Shown piece after piece: positions 48,106 through 58,683 of a stretch of 64,000 bases of DNA. Origin of the DNA: Phaseolus vulgaris. Taxonomy: Eukaryota > Streptophyta > Magnoliopsida > Fabales > Fabaceae. The stretch spans positions 24,141,520-24,205,519 of the forward strand of contig NC_023758.2 in NCBI RefSeq assembly GCF_000499845.2, in the 5' to 3' direction. Under the pieces are notes generated by a model, which saw only the letters and a program-made list of their open reading frames with translations, searched no databases and was not told the DNA's origin. Position numbers and translations under genes: made by a program. Position 1 is the first letter of the stretch. Each line of letters starts with the position of its first letter.

Positions 48106-48329
48106 ATTGGTGCGCACCGTTGGACTGAGAGAAACTAGCTGAAGAGAGAAAGTAGATGGTCTCAACCAGAAGCATGGAAAGGGTGACTGAAGCCGACCAG
48201 GCAATGTTGTTGTTGTCTCTGTAGAGAGAGATGACCAAGATGAAGAGGAGGACAGAGGAAGCTGTCCAGCAAAACGAACAAGAGATGCAAGCTCTCCGAA
48301 GGGAGAATGAAGAGATGAAGAAAAGGCTG

Positions 48330-49230
48330 ACGGAGGGAAGACCGTCCATGGACCCACCAATGTTGTCGGCAAGTCCTTCACCTCTCCTCCCAACCTGAGA
48401 CCGGTGGAGGAGACAAAAGACAATATTCTCACCCATAAGATGAAGGGAGAATTCTTTCTCAACAAGTCGGTCAGGACGACCATCACCATAGACTCGGCCC
48501 GCCGACACCCGTTCACCAACACAATCATTGAAGCTCCACTACCAAACAAGTGGAAGGGTTTCAGCCGAGACCGATATGACGGGTCTACTAACCCGGACGA
48601 GCATATAGCTTTGCCACACTCGTGACGAAGTTCGTGACAAAATTTGAGACTCAGTTTGTCATCAGCAGGCCACATCACCTGACCTCCATCGCCTTGGTAG
48701 GCATTCACCAGGAGATTCACTGAGAACCTTTGTTGATAGGTTCAACAAAGTGGCAATGATCATCCGGAACCTCAGCCTGGACGTTGCCATACATCACATG
48801 CTGACAGCCCTGCGCCCAGGACCCTTTGCTGATAACATGTGCATGTAGCCAGCCGCTAGCCTGGATGAGTTGAGGAAGATAGCCGCTAAGTATATGCAGC
48901 TAGAAGAGCTCAGAGCATTCTGCAACCAGGCCCGTGTTGAGGCCAGTGGAGAGAACAAAACAAGGAAATAAAGGACTGCTAAGGCCAATCAGGCCAGCGG
49001 GGTGACAGGCGTAGAGATAATAGAGATCGAGCAATTCGATTCTCGAGATACACACCTCTGACGGTCGAAAGGGGAAGAATTCTGGACGAGGCACTCAACG
49101 TTGAGTTGATCCCTCCCCCAGAAAGGTGGCCAACCCAAACAATGCCGACTGAAGGAAGCAGTGTCGGTATCACCAGAACATTGGGCACTCCACTGAGGAA
49201 TGCCAGGCTTTGAAAGATAAGATTGAAGAA
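48330..49230 (+). pseudogene. Gag of element A, degenerate
   Basis: Plus-strand frames give RRHPFTNTIIEAPLPNKWKG and YDGSTNPDEHIAL (48500-48620). After shifts come FVDRFNKVAMIIRNLSLDVA and ALRPGPFADN with LDELRKIAAKYMQLEELRAF (48730-48920). This is the Ty3/gypsy gag pattern of large Tat elements. Several stops and shifts. The long minus-strand frames at 48068-48720 and 49170-49635 are mirror shadows of this GC-rich coding sequence. Confidence 0.75.
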
Positions 49231-49433
49231 CTCATCCAGGCTGGGAACCTGCGTCGATTCGTCAGGAATGGCCGAGACGCAAGATACTCACCTCGTAGAG
49301 AGGAGCCCTCTAAGAGAAGGAGATCACCTCTACGGGACCGAGACGAATGAGACCGCAGGGACGACCACCGATCTTGGAGAGACGACCCTTCCTGTAGGGA
49401 CGATCCTCCCAGGGAGGCCGAAAGAAGAGGTAA

Positions 49434-50379
49434 CCGAGAGGTTATCAACACCATAGTCGGCGGCTTCGCCGGAGGAGGACATACCAACAACGCCCGAAAG
49501 AAACACTTGCGGGCGGTACACCAGGTGAATGTTGTGACATTTCGATCGAGGATGCCACCCATCACTTTCATAGATGAAGACTTCAAAGGTGTGGATTACT
49601 GCCAAGATGACCCCATGGTGATATCGGTTGACCAATTTACCATAAGGAAGACCCTTGTGGACTAAGGGAGTTCAGTAGACATCCTCTACTGGAAAACGTT
49701 TAAAGGCATGAGGATACCCAAGGCTGAGATGGTGCCTTACGACGACCATGTAGTCGGGTTCTCGGGTGAAAGGTTGGGTACCATGGGCTACATTGAGCTT
49801 TACACCACCTTCGGTCAAGAGAAGAACAACAAGACTATAAGTATCTGATATCTGGTCATCAATCCCAATACATCCTACAATATCTTCCTCGGTCGACCAT
49901 CCATCAACCGGCTGATGGCCATTGTGTCGACTCCTCACCTAGCAATGAAGTTCCCTTCACAGACGGGGGATATTCTTACAGTCCATGTCGACCAGAAGGA
50001 GGAAAGAGAGGACTATGCCGAAAGCCTCCGGGTGGAGCCTTTGAGGAACGACATCTCTCCCAAGAGAAAATCCTCTTGGAAGGACCGCTCATCCCGGGAG
50101 GCCCGGCCGATGTCAATGGAGACAACCGTTGCGTTGGTAGACCTGGACCCTCGAGCGACCAAGGACAGGCTGGAAGCCAGAGAAAATTTTAGGCGAGTAC
50201 CATTCCTGGATGAAGAACACAGTACTGTTGTGGGGAAGGCCATGGCAGCTGTCGAGGCCGAGATAATGCACACTGCGCTAAAGAAAAACATAGATTTGTT
50301 TGCGTGGACACCGACCGACTTGTCGGGAGTAAGCCCGAACATCATCACCCATAATCTGTCAGTATTTAAAGAAGCCTGA
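49434..50379 (+). pseudogene. Aspartic protease region of element A, with stops
   Basis: The frame contains NTIVGGFAGGGHTNNARK, then VDQFTIRKTLVD-stop-GSSVDILYW, where the usual active-site context is D-Q-G-S-S. The CAG has become TAG at about 49663. Next is NTSYNIFLGRPSINRL and AIVSTPHLAMKFPSQTGD (typical end of the protease domain). From 49915 the frame is open to a stop at 50377-50379 and leads towards RT (HTALKKNIDLFAWTPTDLSG). Confidence 0.8.
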
Positions 50380-51645
50380 CCGATCTCTCAGAAGAAGAGG
50401 GATTACGGCAATAAGAAGCGCCTAACAACGAAAGAAGAGGTTGAGAAGCGTCTGTCGGCCGGGTTCATACGGGAGGCCCAGTACACGACTTGGATGGACA
50501 AAGTCGTCATGGCACCAAGACGAATGGTAACTGGAGGATGTACGTCGACTACAGAAATCTCAACAGCACATGTTCGAAAGACTCCTACCCCCTACCCAAT
50601 ATCGACCGCCTAGTGGACGACGGGGCGGCCGGCCATAAAATCTTGAGCTTCCTGGACGCTCATTCTGACTATAACCAGATAAGTATGCACCCCAAAGACA
50701 AGGAGAAGACGACCTTCATGATGGCTGACGCCAACTACTACTATGAGGTCATGTCGTTCGACCTCAAGAACGCATGGGCAACCTACCAGCGCCTCATGGA
50801 CAAGATCTTCCGAGGGTTGATCGGCCAATGTGTAGAGGTCTACGTGGACGACATAGTGGTAAAGTCCGACTCCTTCTACTAGCACGTGGAGGTGTTCAAG
50901 GCCCTCAGAGGGGCCAACATGAAGCTGAACCCCGAGAAGTGTACATTCGGGGTTGAGGAAGGGAAGTTCTTGGGCTTCATGCTCACCCATAGGGGGATAG
51001 AGGCCAACCCCGACAAATGTCAAGCCATAGTCGGCATGAGAAGTCCGAAAAACATCAAGGAGGTGCAACAACTCCTAGGGCGCTTGACAGCCCTCTCAAG
51101 ATTCATCCCCCAACTGGACGAGAGGACGAGACCGATGGTCCAGCTACTTCGGAAGGCCGCAAAGTTCAACTGGGACAACAAATGTGAGGAAATCTTCAAG
51201 CAGTTGAAGGATTTCTTAACATCTTCGTCTGTCATACAAAAGTCAAGACCCGACCAACCAATCAGCGGTGTCGGAAGAGGCAATCAGTGTTGCATTAGTA
51301 CAGGAGGTCGAGGGCGAGGAACGACCAATATACTTCGTTAGCCAGACACTCAACGCGGCCGAGACGAGGTATCAAATGATCGAGAAGGTGGCGGTCGCCC
51401 TGGTCCTCACAGCGAGACGGATGTGCCTCTACTTACAAAACCATTCAATCACCGTAAGGACCTACTACCCCATCTTTAAAATTTTGTCTAAACCGAACCT
51501 TGCAGTGAGGATGATAGGATGGTCGGTCGAGTTGTCCGAGTTCGACATTCGTTATCAACTAAGGGGGGCTATTAAGTCCCTGTCCCTGGACGACTTCTCA
51601 GCCGAGCTGACACCGCTACCCACCCTGTCGGTCGGGTGGAAACTT
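50380..51645 (+). pseudogene. Reverse transcriptase and first RNase H of element A, cut by element B
   Basis: After a shift near 50490 the frame gives NGNWRMYVDYRNLN, SFLDAHSDYNQISM and the catalytic box YVDDIVVKS (about 50840-50866). After a stop at 50879 comes KCTFGVEEGKFLGFMLTHRG. RNase H follows in a shifted frame (51268-51648): RPIYFVSQTLNAAETRYQ and NLAVRMIGWSVELSEFDIRY. The host frame breaks at 51645, where element B begins; the continuation starts at 55312. Confidence 0.88.
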
Positions 51646-51845
51646 TGATGTGAATAAAAAATACATGAAGATGACCAAGGATGCTATACTTGAAGGATCA
51701 TCTCAACAAGCAAATAAAGAGGCCATCAATAGGAGGAATGGTCAACGACCACAACACTGGAAGTTCTTCTTATTAGTGTTCTTAATATGGAGGCCCAAGC
51801 CCAAAGCCTAAGCCCAAAAAGCCCAAGCCCAGTCCATAAGGAGGA
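51646..51845 (+). repeat. Truncated 5' LTR of element B
   Basis: It matches the start of the 3' LTR at 54227 (TGTGAATAAAAAATACRTGAAG, GGCCATCAATAGGAGGAA, TTCTTCTTATTAGTGTTCTT) and stops matching at about 51845. Gag sequence follows at once, so about 880 bp of LTR plus leader were deleted. Confidence 0.85.
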
Positions 51846-52139
51846 AGGTCAACCCATTTTTCATGTGTATAAGGTCACCGAAGAGCAAAAGGTTAGGTTA
51901 GCTTCCTTAGTTTTCTTAGATTATGCCAATCAACGGTGGCACCATCTTGTATTGGACATTGGGCTAAACAAGAGGTCGCCTGCGGTCTCTTGGTATGATT
52001 TAAAGACATGTATGCGTGCGAGGTTTGTTCTTCCTTCTAGTAAGGAACACTTGTTGAAGTTCCAAAGGCTTCATCAAGGACATAGGACGGTAGATGAATA
52101 CTTTAAAGATTTTGAAACAACTTTGACTAAAATGAATAT

Positions 52140-53421
52140 TGTTGATTATTCTCGGCAAGTGTACCGAATCAACTGTAATATAGTACTCTTTAAAGTACGA
52201 ATGTCGAACCCACAGAGAACAATTCTAATTAAGATGTTCTGTTATAAAACTCATTAAGTATAGAAAATAATTTTGAGACTTTGTTCATAACCAAATTAAA
52301 GATTTCACAAGAACTCAAAGATTTAGGGTTTGATTCTGGATGTAACAAAACCAACTTATCAAATATAGAGAAAGATACTTGGGATTGAATTGCATTTATC
52401 TCAATCATCTGTATGTTGAATAATACAATATATAATACTCAAAACTACTTATTCTTGATGCTTAATTTAAAGTCATTCATCTTGATTCCTCACAGATGAA
52501 ATTCATAAGATAATTTCTCAAACACTGATTCCTCATATATTTAACAAATCATCCAGTTTTAGGAACAGAATTATAATGCAATCAATAACCTGGAATCTAT
52601 TCCTAGCATTACAAGTTATCAAGCATTTTCGTGTATTTCAGATCCTTAAAGGTACTTTCCAATTAAATTTAAGGATCAAAATCAAGACTCTATTGATCAG
52701 ACAGAATCAAGCAATAAGCATAAAACGAAAATACCAAGAACAAGTAGAAAAGAGAATTTTATATATATATCACCAAGAATACATTTGATCAAGATAAATT
52801 ACATTCAATCCCAAGTTAGAAAGAACTTAGCCACTCATGATAGCTCCTTCAATCTTCATTCTTGATCTGGATTGCATAAGAAGGGCTGATCTGAGCAAGT
52901 TCTTCTCCTAAGAACAGAGGTTTCTTCTCTTTCTCTCATTGGTCTCTCTAAAAGACCCAATCTGTTTTCCACCGCTGGTTTTGAGTTATGTTTCAGAATT
53001 TATATAATCAACTTTAGCTCAAGCTAGCCCGTTTTAGCTTAAGCTAGATTTTTCGGTGCATTTTTAGCTTGAGCTAGCGATTCTAGCCTGAGCTAGATCA
53101 GTACTGCACCTTTAATCAACTCTGGACAGTTTTAGCTTGAGCTAAATCCTCTAGCTTGAGCTAAATCTTCTTGTGATCCAATTCAGTTTTTACTTTTTTT
53201 TCTTTCAATGCCAGCTTGAATACATTCTTTCAATGCTTCATATTCATCTGCAATTTACACAAAAATTGAGATTAAATTTCTTCATTTGTTTCTTGGTTCA
53301 AAAAATATATAATCAGATTCAATAATTCTCAGATTGGGGTAATTTTCTTACATTAAGCAACAATTAAGTTCCAAAGTGTTCAATTTTCTCAATCATAAAA
53401 ACTACACACTGGCACTTATCA
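52140..53421. mobile_element. Solo LTR (or short LTR-like element) inside element B's gag
   Basis: A 1,282-bp unit, TGTTGATT...CTTATCA, has a perfect 5-bp duplication AATAT (52135-52139 and 53422-53426). Removing it restores the gag frame. No gene is inside. It contains GGCAAGTGTACCGAATC near its start, TGTCGAACCCACAGAGA near 52202, and a cluster of TAGCTTGAGCTA-type motifs at 53020-53165. Ends TG...CA and a 5-bp duplication point to an LTR; the parent family is unknown to me. Confidence 0.82.
53020..53165. repeat. Cluster of AGCTTGAGCTA motifs
   Basis: About six copies of TAGCTTGAGCTAG or near variants (TAGCTCAAGCTAG, TAGCTTAAGCTAG, TAGCCTGAGCTAG) lie within 150 bp, each an imperfect palindrome of AGCT blocks. 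They lie just downstream of a TATA-like TTTATATAATC (about 53000) in one orientation. Confidence 0.75.
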
Positions 53422-54226
53422 AATATGCATGATAATGAAGAGTCAAAGATAAAACGATTTGTAAGTGATTTAAGAAGAGAAATTAAATATTTTGTAAAAT
53501 TACATGAGTATTATTCTTTAAAGAAAGTGGTTCACCTAGCCATCAAGGTAGAATCACACCTTTTGAAAACAACTTTAAAAAATACTCATGATGATGGTTT
53601 CTACAACTCTTCTAGGAAGGATGCATACAAAATTTATACTCAACATTCTCCTTCCAAATTTTCCAAAGAAACCATTTCTTCCCAAAAAATTTCTACCCAA
53701 AATCCTTCTACCCCTAAGTCAACCACCAAAACTTCAAAAACAAAATGTTTTAAGTGTTTAAAATTTGGGCACATCATTTCCAATTTTCCCCTTAAAAGAT
53801 CCACATTGTTACATGAGGTAAAACAATACCACCTTAAAACAAAAACCAAAAGTGAAAATGAAAATGAAAAAGAAGGTCATGATACAATGGGTCTCATCCC
53901 TTCACCTCCAAGGTGTTTTCCTTCCTTATCTTTTTAATTTCCTAAACATTCTAAGTACTTGACATTTTTGTTTAAGAAGTTTAGGGATGCTATTCCAAAC
54001 CCTCCTAAAGGTTCTCACCTTTTAAGAGGATTTTCACAAAATATTTTATCCCAAAATCTTCTTTCCAAACATGTCTTGTCACTAGAATTCAACCATATCA
54101 TCTCCCTAAACTTAATGAAAATAAGTTTGTTTTACCCCTACATTCTCCATCTAATGTGCGCAAACTTACTCTATTATTTGCAGGCCTACTAAATTCGTGG
54201 ACGAATTCTTTCGTTCCTGGGGAGTA

Positions 54227-55311
54227 TAATGTGAATAAAAAATACGTGAAGATGATCAAGGATGTTATACTTGAAGGGTCATCTCAACAAGCAAATAAAG
54301 AGGCCATCAATAGGAGGAAAGGTCAAGGACCACAACACTTGAAGTTCTTCTTATTAGTGTTCTTAATATGGAGGCCCAATCCCAAAGCCCAAGAAGCCCA
54401 GACCCATCCCATGAGGAGCAAGGCCAAGCATTAATAAATGAACATCAATGGATGTCTCTTTTTGTAATTACTTTTGTGTAGTTTTTAGTAGAACTTTAAA
54501 AGGAAGGTGTAGATATTAAATAAGGGGTGCTTATGTACAAAAAAAAGTCACACCTTCCATGTGACATAAAGAGTAGGTGAAGATGTAGTTTTAGGAGGTG
54601 CCAAAGTAGGAAAACAAGTCACACTTCTCATGTGACTTGTTTTGGCGCCAATTTTGAATAGTATAGTTTTTGAATTGTGCCTTTTGATTTTCACTCTTTT
54701 ACTATAAATAGAGAGGCAATGCTCATGTAAATTGAAAATTAGAAATTGAAGAAAGGAAACTCTACTCAAATTGAGAGAGAACTGTGAGAGATTTGATCTC
54801 CTTCTCTAGTCTTATCTTGTGAGCTTTGGAGGGCTTCAAGTGGCGGCAACTTGCACTCATCTTGGACCTTTCACCATCCAAGTGGTGTGTCCATCTCCTT
54901 CAAGTCTTCATCCAAATAAGTTCCTTCTTCATTCCATCTCTATTTCCATTTCGAATCATGTTTTAGCAATTCCAATCGGTTGTTTTTGTTCCTTTTGTGT
55001 TGTTCTTCAATTTCCACTGATTACTCTTGTTATTCTTGTGTTTCCTTTTCAATTATGCACTTGTAGCCTAATTTGATTCGGTATTTGTGTTTTCAATTCC
55101 TTGTGTTGTTTTGGTTCAATGTGGAATGACACTCAATCTTGAGTTTGATTCATCTATTAGAAGACTGTGTACTTCAATGATGATTCCTTAAGTTCCTCCA
55201 CTTGTTCCTAATTGTTTGTCCTTGTTTACAACTCTTAATTGTTCTCTTTCTACACATATAATGTTGTTTTCATATTCTGAAAAGTGTCTATGCTTGATTC
55301 AACTCACATCA
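54227..55311 (+). repeat. 3' LTR of element B
   Basis: About 1,085 bp, starting TAATGTG (the 5' copy has TGATGTG) and ending CACATCA, preceded by a polypurine-like CTGGGGAGTA. A TATA-like ACTATAAATAGAG lies near 54701. The section after it (TACTCAAATTGAGAGAGAACTG, then CTTATCTTGTGAGC and GGGCTTCAAGTGG) is clearly related to the R-U5 part of element C and of the solo LTR at 26720. Confidence 0.86.
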
Positions 55312-56110
55312 CACTCTATGTGGACGACTCATCCAACAAAACAACCTGTGGAGCGGGAGTTGTCCTGGAAGGACCGGGCGACCTCCTCCTAGAGCAAGTA
55401 CTCCAATTTGGATTTAAGGCGACCAACAACCAGGCCGAGTACGAGGCCTTGCTCACTGGGCTAAACCTAACCTACGACATGGGAGCACGCGAGGTCGTGT
55501 GCAAAAGCGACTTCCAGGTTATGGTCGACCAAGTCAAGGGAGAGTTCAAGGTGAAGGAATCTCTACTAATACGTTACCACCATGCTGCCCGAAATTGCAT
55601 CGCCCGGTTCAACAAAGCACCCTTAGAGCACATACCGAGGGAGGAAAACAAAAGGGTGGACGCCTTGTCTAGGTTGTCGGTCACCAAGAAGAGCCACCAG
55701 AGATCAGTCATACAGATATGGCTGAGGCACCCCAATGTGTCAGAGACCGAATGTCTTGCAATAGCCGAGGCCGAAACTGATAACTGGATGACACCCATCA
55801 TCCAGTACCTAGAGGACGACACATGCAAGCAAGAAAAAGAAAAAACAATGAAGCAACAGTGTGCCCGGTACACCATGATCAACGATGATTTATACCGAAG
55901 AGGCTACTCGGCCCCCCTGCTGAAGTGTATCACCAGCAGGAAGGCCGAGTACATCCTGACCGAGCTCCACGAAGGTGTCTGCGGAAACCACTCGGGGGCA
56001 CGGACGATGGCCTCTAAAGTCCTGAGAGCAGGCTACTACTGGCCGACCGTCCAGGGGGACTGTGCCAAGTACGTGAAAAATGTTCCAAGTGCCAGGAGAT
56101 CGGCCCCCTC
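55312..56110 (+). pseudogene. Second RNase H and integrase zinc finger of element A (after element B)
   Basis: The frame continues directly from 51645: YVDDSSNKTTCGAGVVLEGP, NNQAEYEALLTGLNL, VVCKSDFQVMVDQVKGEF and LEHIPREENKRVDALSRL are the second, plant/archaeal-type RNase H diagnostic of Tat elements. Then TMINDDLYRRGYSAPLLKCI and the integrase zinc-finger helices (LHEGVCGNHSGARTMASKVL, GYYWPTVQGDC) follow. A shift near 56070 breaks the Cys pair of the HHCC finger. Confidence 0.88.
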
Positions 56111-57005
56111 CACCATACTAAGCCAGAAGAACTGCATAGTGTCATCTCCCCATGGTCGTTCGTCATCTGGGGGATGGACATCATCGGTCCCTTCGCGCTA
56201 GGAAAAGGGCAGACCAAGTTCCTCCTAGTGGGAGTTGACTACTTTACCAAATCGATCGAGGCCGAGCCACTTGCATCCATCTTGACCAAAAGCGTTCAAA
56301 AAATTTTCTGGAGAAGCATGGTGTGTCGATTCGGTATTCCGAATACAATCATAACTAACAACGATCGACAATTCATTGACCGAGGACTTCAGTCTTTTTA
56401 CGAAGACCTCGGTATCAAGTCAATCACGACCTCGGTCGAGCACCCAAAAACCAATAGGCAGGTCGAGGCCGCGAACAAGGTCATACTGAACGAATTGAAG
56501 AAACACTTGGGGAAGGCAAAAGGCCGATGGACCGAGGAGTTGAGAGAAGTACTCTGGGCGAACAGATGCACCCCCCAGACAACCATGCAGGAAACGCCAT
56601 ACAGCCTGACATACGAGACCGAGGCAATGATCCCGGTCGAAGTAGGCGAGCCCACCATAAGAAGACAAATGTTCGACCTCACCCTAAACGAAGAAAGCCT
56701 AGCGGTCAACCTCAATTTTGTAAGTGAGCTTCGTGACAAAAGTAAGATTCGGGAGATCGCGAGCAAGCTTCGGGCGTCAAGACGGTACAACACAAAAGTC
56801 CGGTCGAGAAGCTTCCAGAAGGGAGACCTCGTTTGGAGGATGCGTAGCGATGCGAGAAAAAACGAAGGGAAGTTCTCGTCCAACTGGGAGGGACCTTTCT
56901 GAGTTCGAGAAGTCGCAAAGGGGGGAGCTTCTCACTTAGAATGGCTTTCGGGCAAAATGGTACTAAGGACGTGGAATGCCAAACACCTTGAATTTTATTA
57001 CAGCT
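56111..57005 (+). pseudogene. Integrase core and C-terminus of element A, catalytic Asp lost
   Basis: The frame has WGMDIIGPFALGKGQ, then GVDYFTKSIEAEPL with the first catalytic Asp, then GIPNTIITNNDRQFID, where the usual TDNG has become TNND, losing the second catalytic Asp. Next is EHPKTNRQVEAANKVILNEL with the Glu. The C-terminus (KGDLVWRMRSDARKNEGKFS) is followed by a stop at about 56900 and short continuing similarity to 57005. Integrase would join the DNA copy to the genome; this one cannot. Confidence 0.88.
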
Positions 57006-57099
57006 AAATGAAATAAAGTCACGCACTCTTTCCTCACCCTACCAGGGAGGTTTTGACTAGGCATTTTTCTCAAAGTACTAGCATCATTCTCCTGCACAT

Positions 57100-57805
57100 C
57101 CTCGGCTCGGTCTGGATGTAGCCTTAACCGGCATACCTTGCCGAGACCGATCAACTAGGTTTGGTCTGAACGAAGCCTTAACCGGCATACCCTGCCAACA
57201 CCTCTCACTCGACTCGGTCTGGATGTAGCCTTAAGCGGCATACCCTATCGAGACCGATCAACTAGGTTTGGTCTGGACGAAGCCTTAACCGGCATATCCT
57301 GCCAACAACTCTCACTCGGCTCAGTCTGGATGTAGCCTTAACCAGCATACCCTGTCGAGACTGACCAACTAGGTTTGGTCTGGATGAAGCCTTAACTGGC
57401 ATACCCTATCAACACCTCTCACTCGGCTCGGTCTGGATGTAGCCTTAACCGGCATAGCCTGCCGAGACCGATCAACTAGGTTTGGTCTGGATGAAACCTT
57501 AACCGGCATACCCTGCCAACACCTCTCACTCGGCTCGGTCTGGATGTAGCCTTAACCGACATAGAATGTCGAGACCGGTCAACTAGGTTTGATCTGGATG
57601 AAGCCTTAACCGGCATACCCTGCCAACACCTCTCACTCGGCTCGGTCTGGATGTAGCCTTAACCGGCATACCTGTCAAGACTGCTCAACTAGGTTTGGTC
57701 TGGATGAAGCCTTAACCAGCATACCCTGCCAACACCTTTCACTCGGTTCGGTCTGGACGACGCCTTAACCAGCATACCCTGTCGAAACCGATCAACACAC
57801 CCAAG
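57100..57805 (+). repeat. Tandem array of a 107-bp unit (~6.5 copies) in the 3' region of element A
   Basis: GGTCTGGATGTAGCC recurs at about 57109, 57216, 57323, 57430, 57537, 57644 and 57750, i.e. every 106-107 bp. Each unit has two related halves, each with GGTCTGGATGTAGCCTTAAC or GGTCTGGATGAAGCCTTAAC followed by CGGCATACCCTG. Half-units alternate CGAGACCGATCAACTAGG and CCAACACCTCTCACTCGG endings. It is non-coding. Confidence 0.93.
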
Positions 57806-57849
57806 TTAACCTTGTAACTTGGCACAAATAAACTTAAAATCAGTCTATG

Positions 57850-58235
57850 GATTCACGATTAAAGGTCGATCGCCCATTCAACTTGTTCGATTAAGCAATC
57901 ACATTAATGGTCAATTGCCCATTCAAGTTGTTCGATTAAAGAATCACATTAATGGCCGACCGTCCATCCAACTTGTTCGATTAAGGAAATCACATTAATG
58001 GTTGACCGCCCATTCAACTTGTTCGATTAGGAAATCACATTAATGGTCGACTGCCCATTTAACTTGTTCGATTAAGGAATCAATTAATGGTTGATCGCCC
58101 ATTCAACTTGTTCGATTAAGGAATCACATTAATGGCCAACCGCCCATTCAACTTGTTCGATTAAGCAATCATATTAATGGCCGACAGCCAGTTCAATTTG
58201 TTCAAATTTAAGTCTCGCATTGAAGGCCGACCTTC
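57850..58235 (+). repeat. Tandem array of a ~45-bp unit (~8 copies) in the 3' region of element A
   Basis: The phrase CCCATTCAACTTGTTCGATT recurs at about 57873, 57918, 57963, 58009, 58054, 58098, 58143 and 58188, spaced 44-46 bp. Each copy is followed by AAGGAATCACATTAATGG and a variable TCGACCG-type link. It is separate in sequence from the 107-bp array just upstream. Confidence 0.92.
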
Positions 58236-58415
58236 CAATCAAATGGAGACCAACATCTTTAAAGTTGTGAAATTTCTTCTTAAAATCAGTTAGATCGAAG
58301 ACACAATATAAAAGGAAGACTGATACATTGATAGCAAAAGAGGGAGGCCACACCTCGGCCTCGGAGGAGAGAGAAACTACAAAGAAAAAAGGCCACAGCA
58401 CGGCCGAAGGCAAAC

Positions 58416-58683
58416 CTAGTCTTGATTACCTTCGTCTTCGTTGTCCTCGGTCGGCCCATCCTCCTGCGCTGCCAAGGCCTTCATCTCGGCGATAGGCATG
58501 ATCCGACCCTGGTACACCTCGTGGTCGAGGTCGAATGCACCAGAGGCCGGTGGCCCTCCATAAAGCACGTGGGCCAGGCGAACAACGCGGAGGAAGCTCT
58601 GCCTAAGCAACTCCTCGATCTATTCGAAGTTGTGCTCGAGTTCGTCCTCGGCCTCGTCCTTTGCAGCCTTGAGGGTGGCCAAC
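58416..58683 (-). pseudogene. Antisense ORF in the 3' region of Tat element A, cut by element C
   Basis: The minus strand, read from 58683 down to a stop at 58416-58418, gives LATLKAAKDEAEDELEHNFE, one in-frame stop, then IEELLRQSFLRVVRLAHVLY, FDLDHEVYQGRIMPIAEM and an acidic end. The N-terminal side is cut off by the insertion of element C at 58684, so more of it may lie beyond the window. Some Tat elements are known to carry extra ORFs, including antisense ones, between integrase and the 3' LTR. The function is unknown. The plus-strand frame over the same bases is a shadow. Confidence 0.6.

Larger units (their letters stand above)
51846..54000 (+). pseudogene. Gag of element B, split by a solo LTR
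   Basis: The left part (to 52139) gives KVTEEQKVRLASLVFLDYAN and WYDLKTCMRARFV, FQRLHQGHRTVDEYFKDFET. The right part (53422-53937) gives SKIKRFVSDLRREIKYFVKL, VHLAIKVESHLL and the knuckle CFKCLKFGHIISNFP, in which the last Cys is Phe. The parallel protein in element C (60700-61998) confirms the order. A short piece (NPPKGSHLLRG, near 53995-54030) matches the pre-RT region of C. Confidence 0.82.
51646..55311 (+). mobile_element. Deleted gypsy-like element B nested in element A
   Basis: It begins TGATGTGAATAAAAA and ends CTCACATCA. The flanking 5-mers are AACTT and CACTC (3 of 5 match, so an aged duplication). The reading frame of element A's second RNase H resumes right after 55311. It contains the first ~200 bp of its 5' LTR, joined directly to mid-gag, then gag, a short pol-like remnant and a 3' LTR. 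Primer site, start of gag and nearly all of pol are deleted. It resembles element C in gag and in the sequence before the 3' LTR. Confidence 0.85.
47696..58683 (+). mobile_element. Tat-lineage Ty3/gypsy element A (5' LTR to 3' region; 3' LTR outside window)
   Basis: Order: 5' LTR, primer site, gag, protease, RT, RNase H, a second (plant/archaeal-type) RNase H, integrase, tandem arrays and an antisense ORF. A second RNase H plus a long 3' region with tandem repeats is typical of the Tat group (Ogre/Retand relatives). Its base composition (GC-rich) contrasts sharply with the AT-rich neighbours. It is split by element B at 51646-55311 and by element C at 58684 onward; its 3' end is not in the window. 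Confidence 0.9.

Noticed and set aside
48068..48720. Two long minus-strand frames over element A's 5' region
   Set aside because: They mirror the GC-rich gag coding sequence on the plus strand and show no domain. The plus-strand frames carry recognisable gag motifs.
50610..51071. 153-codon minus-strand frame
   Set aside because: It is opposite the RT domain including the YVDD box; a shadow.
56398..56883. 161-codon minus-strand frame
   Set aside because: It is exactly opposite the integrase core and has no family pattern; a shadow.
57100..58235. Regular repeats considered as a CRISPR array
   Set aside because: The units are contiguous tandem repeats without unique spacers, lie in a plant retrotransposon, and the genome is eukaryotic.
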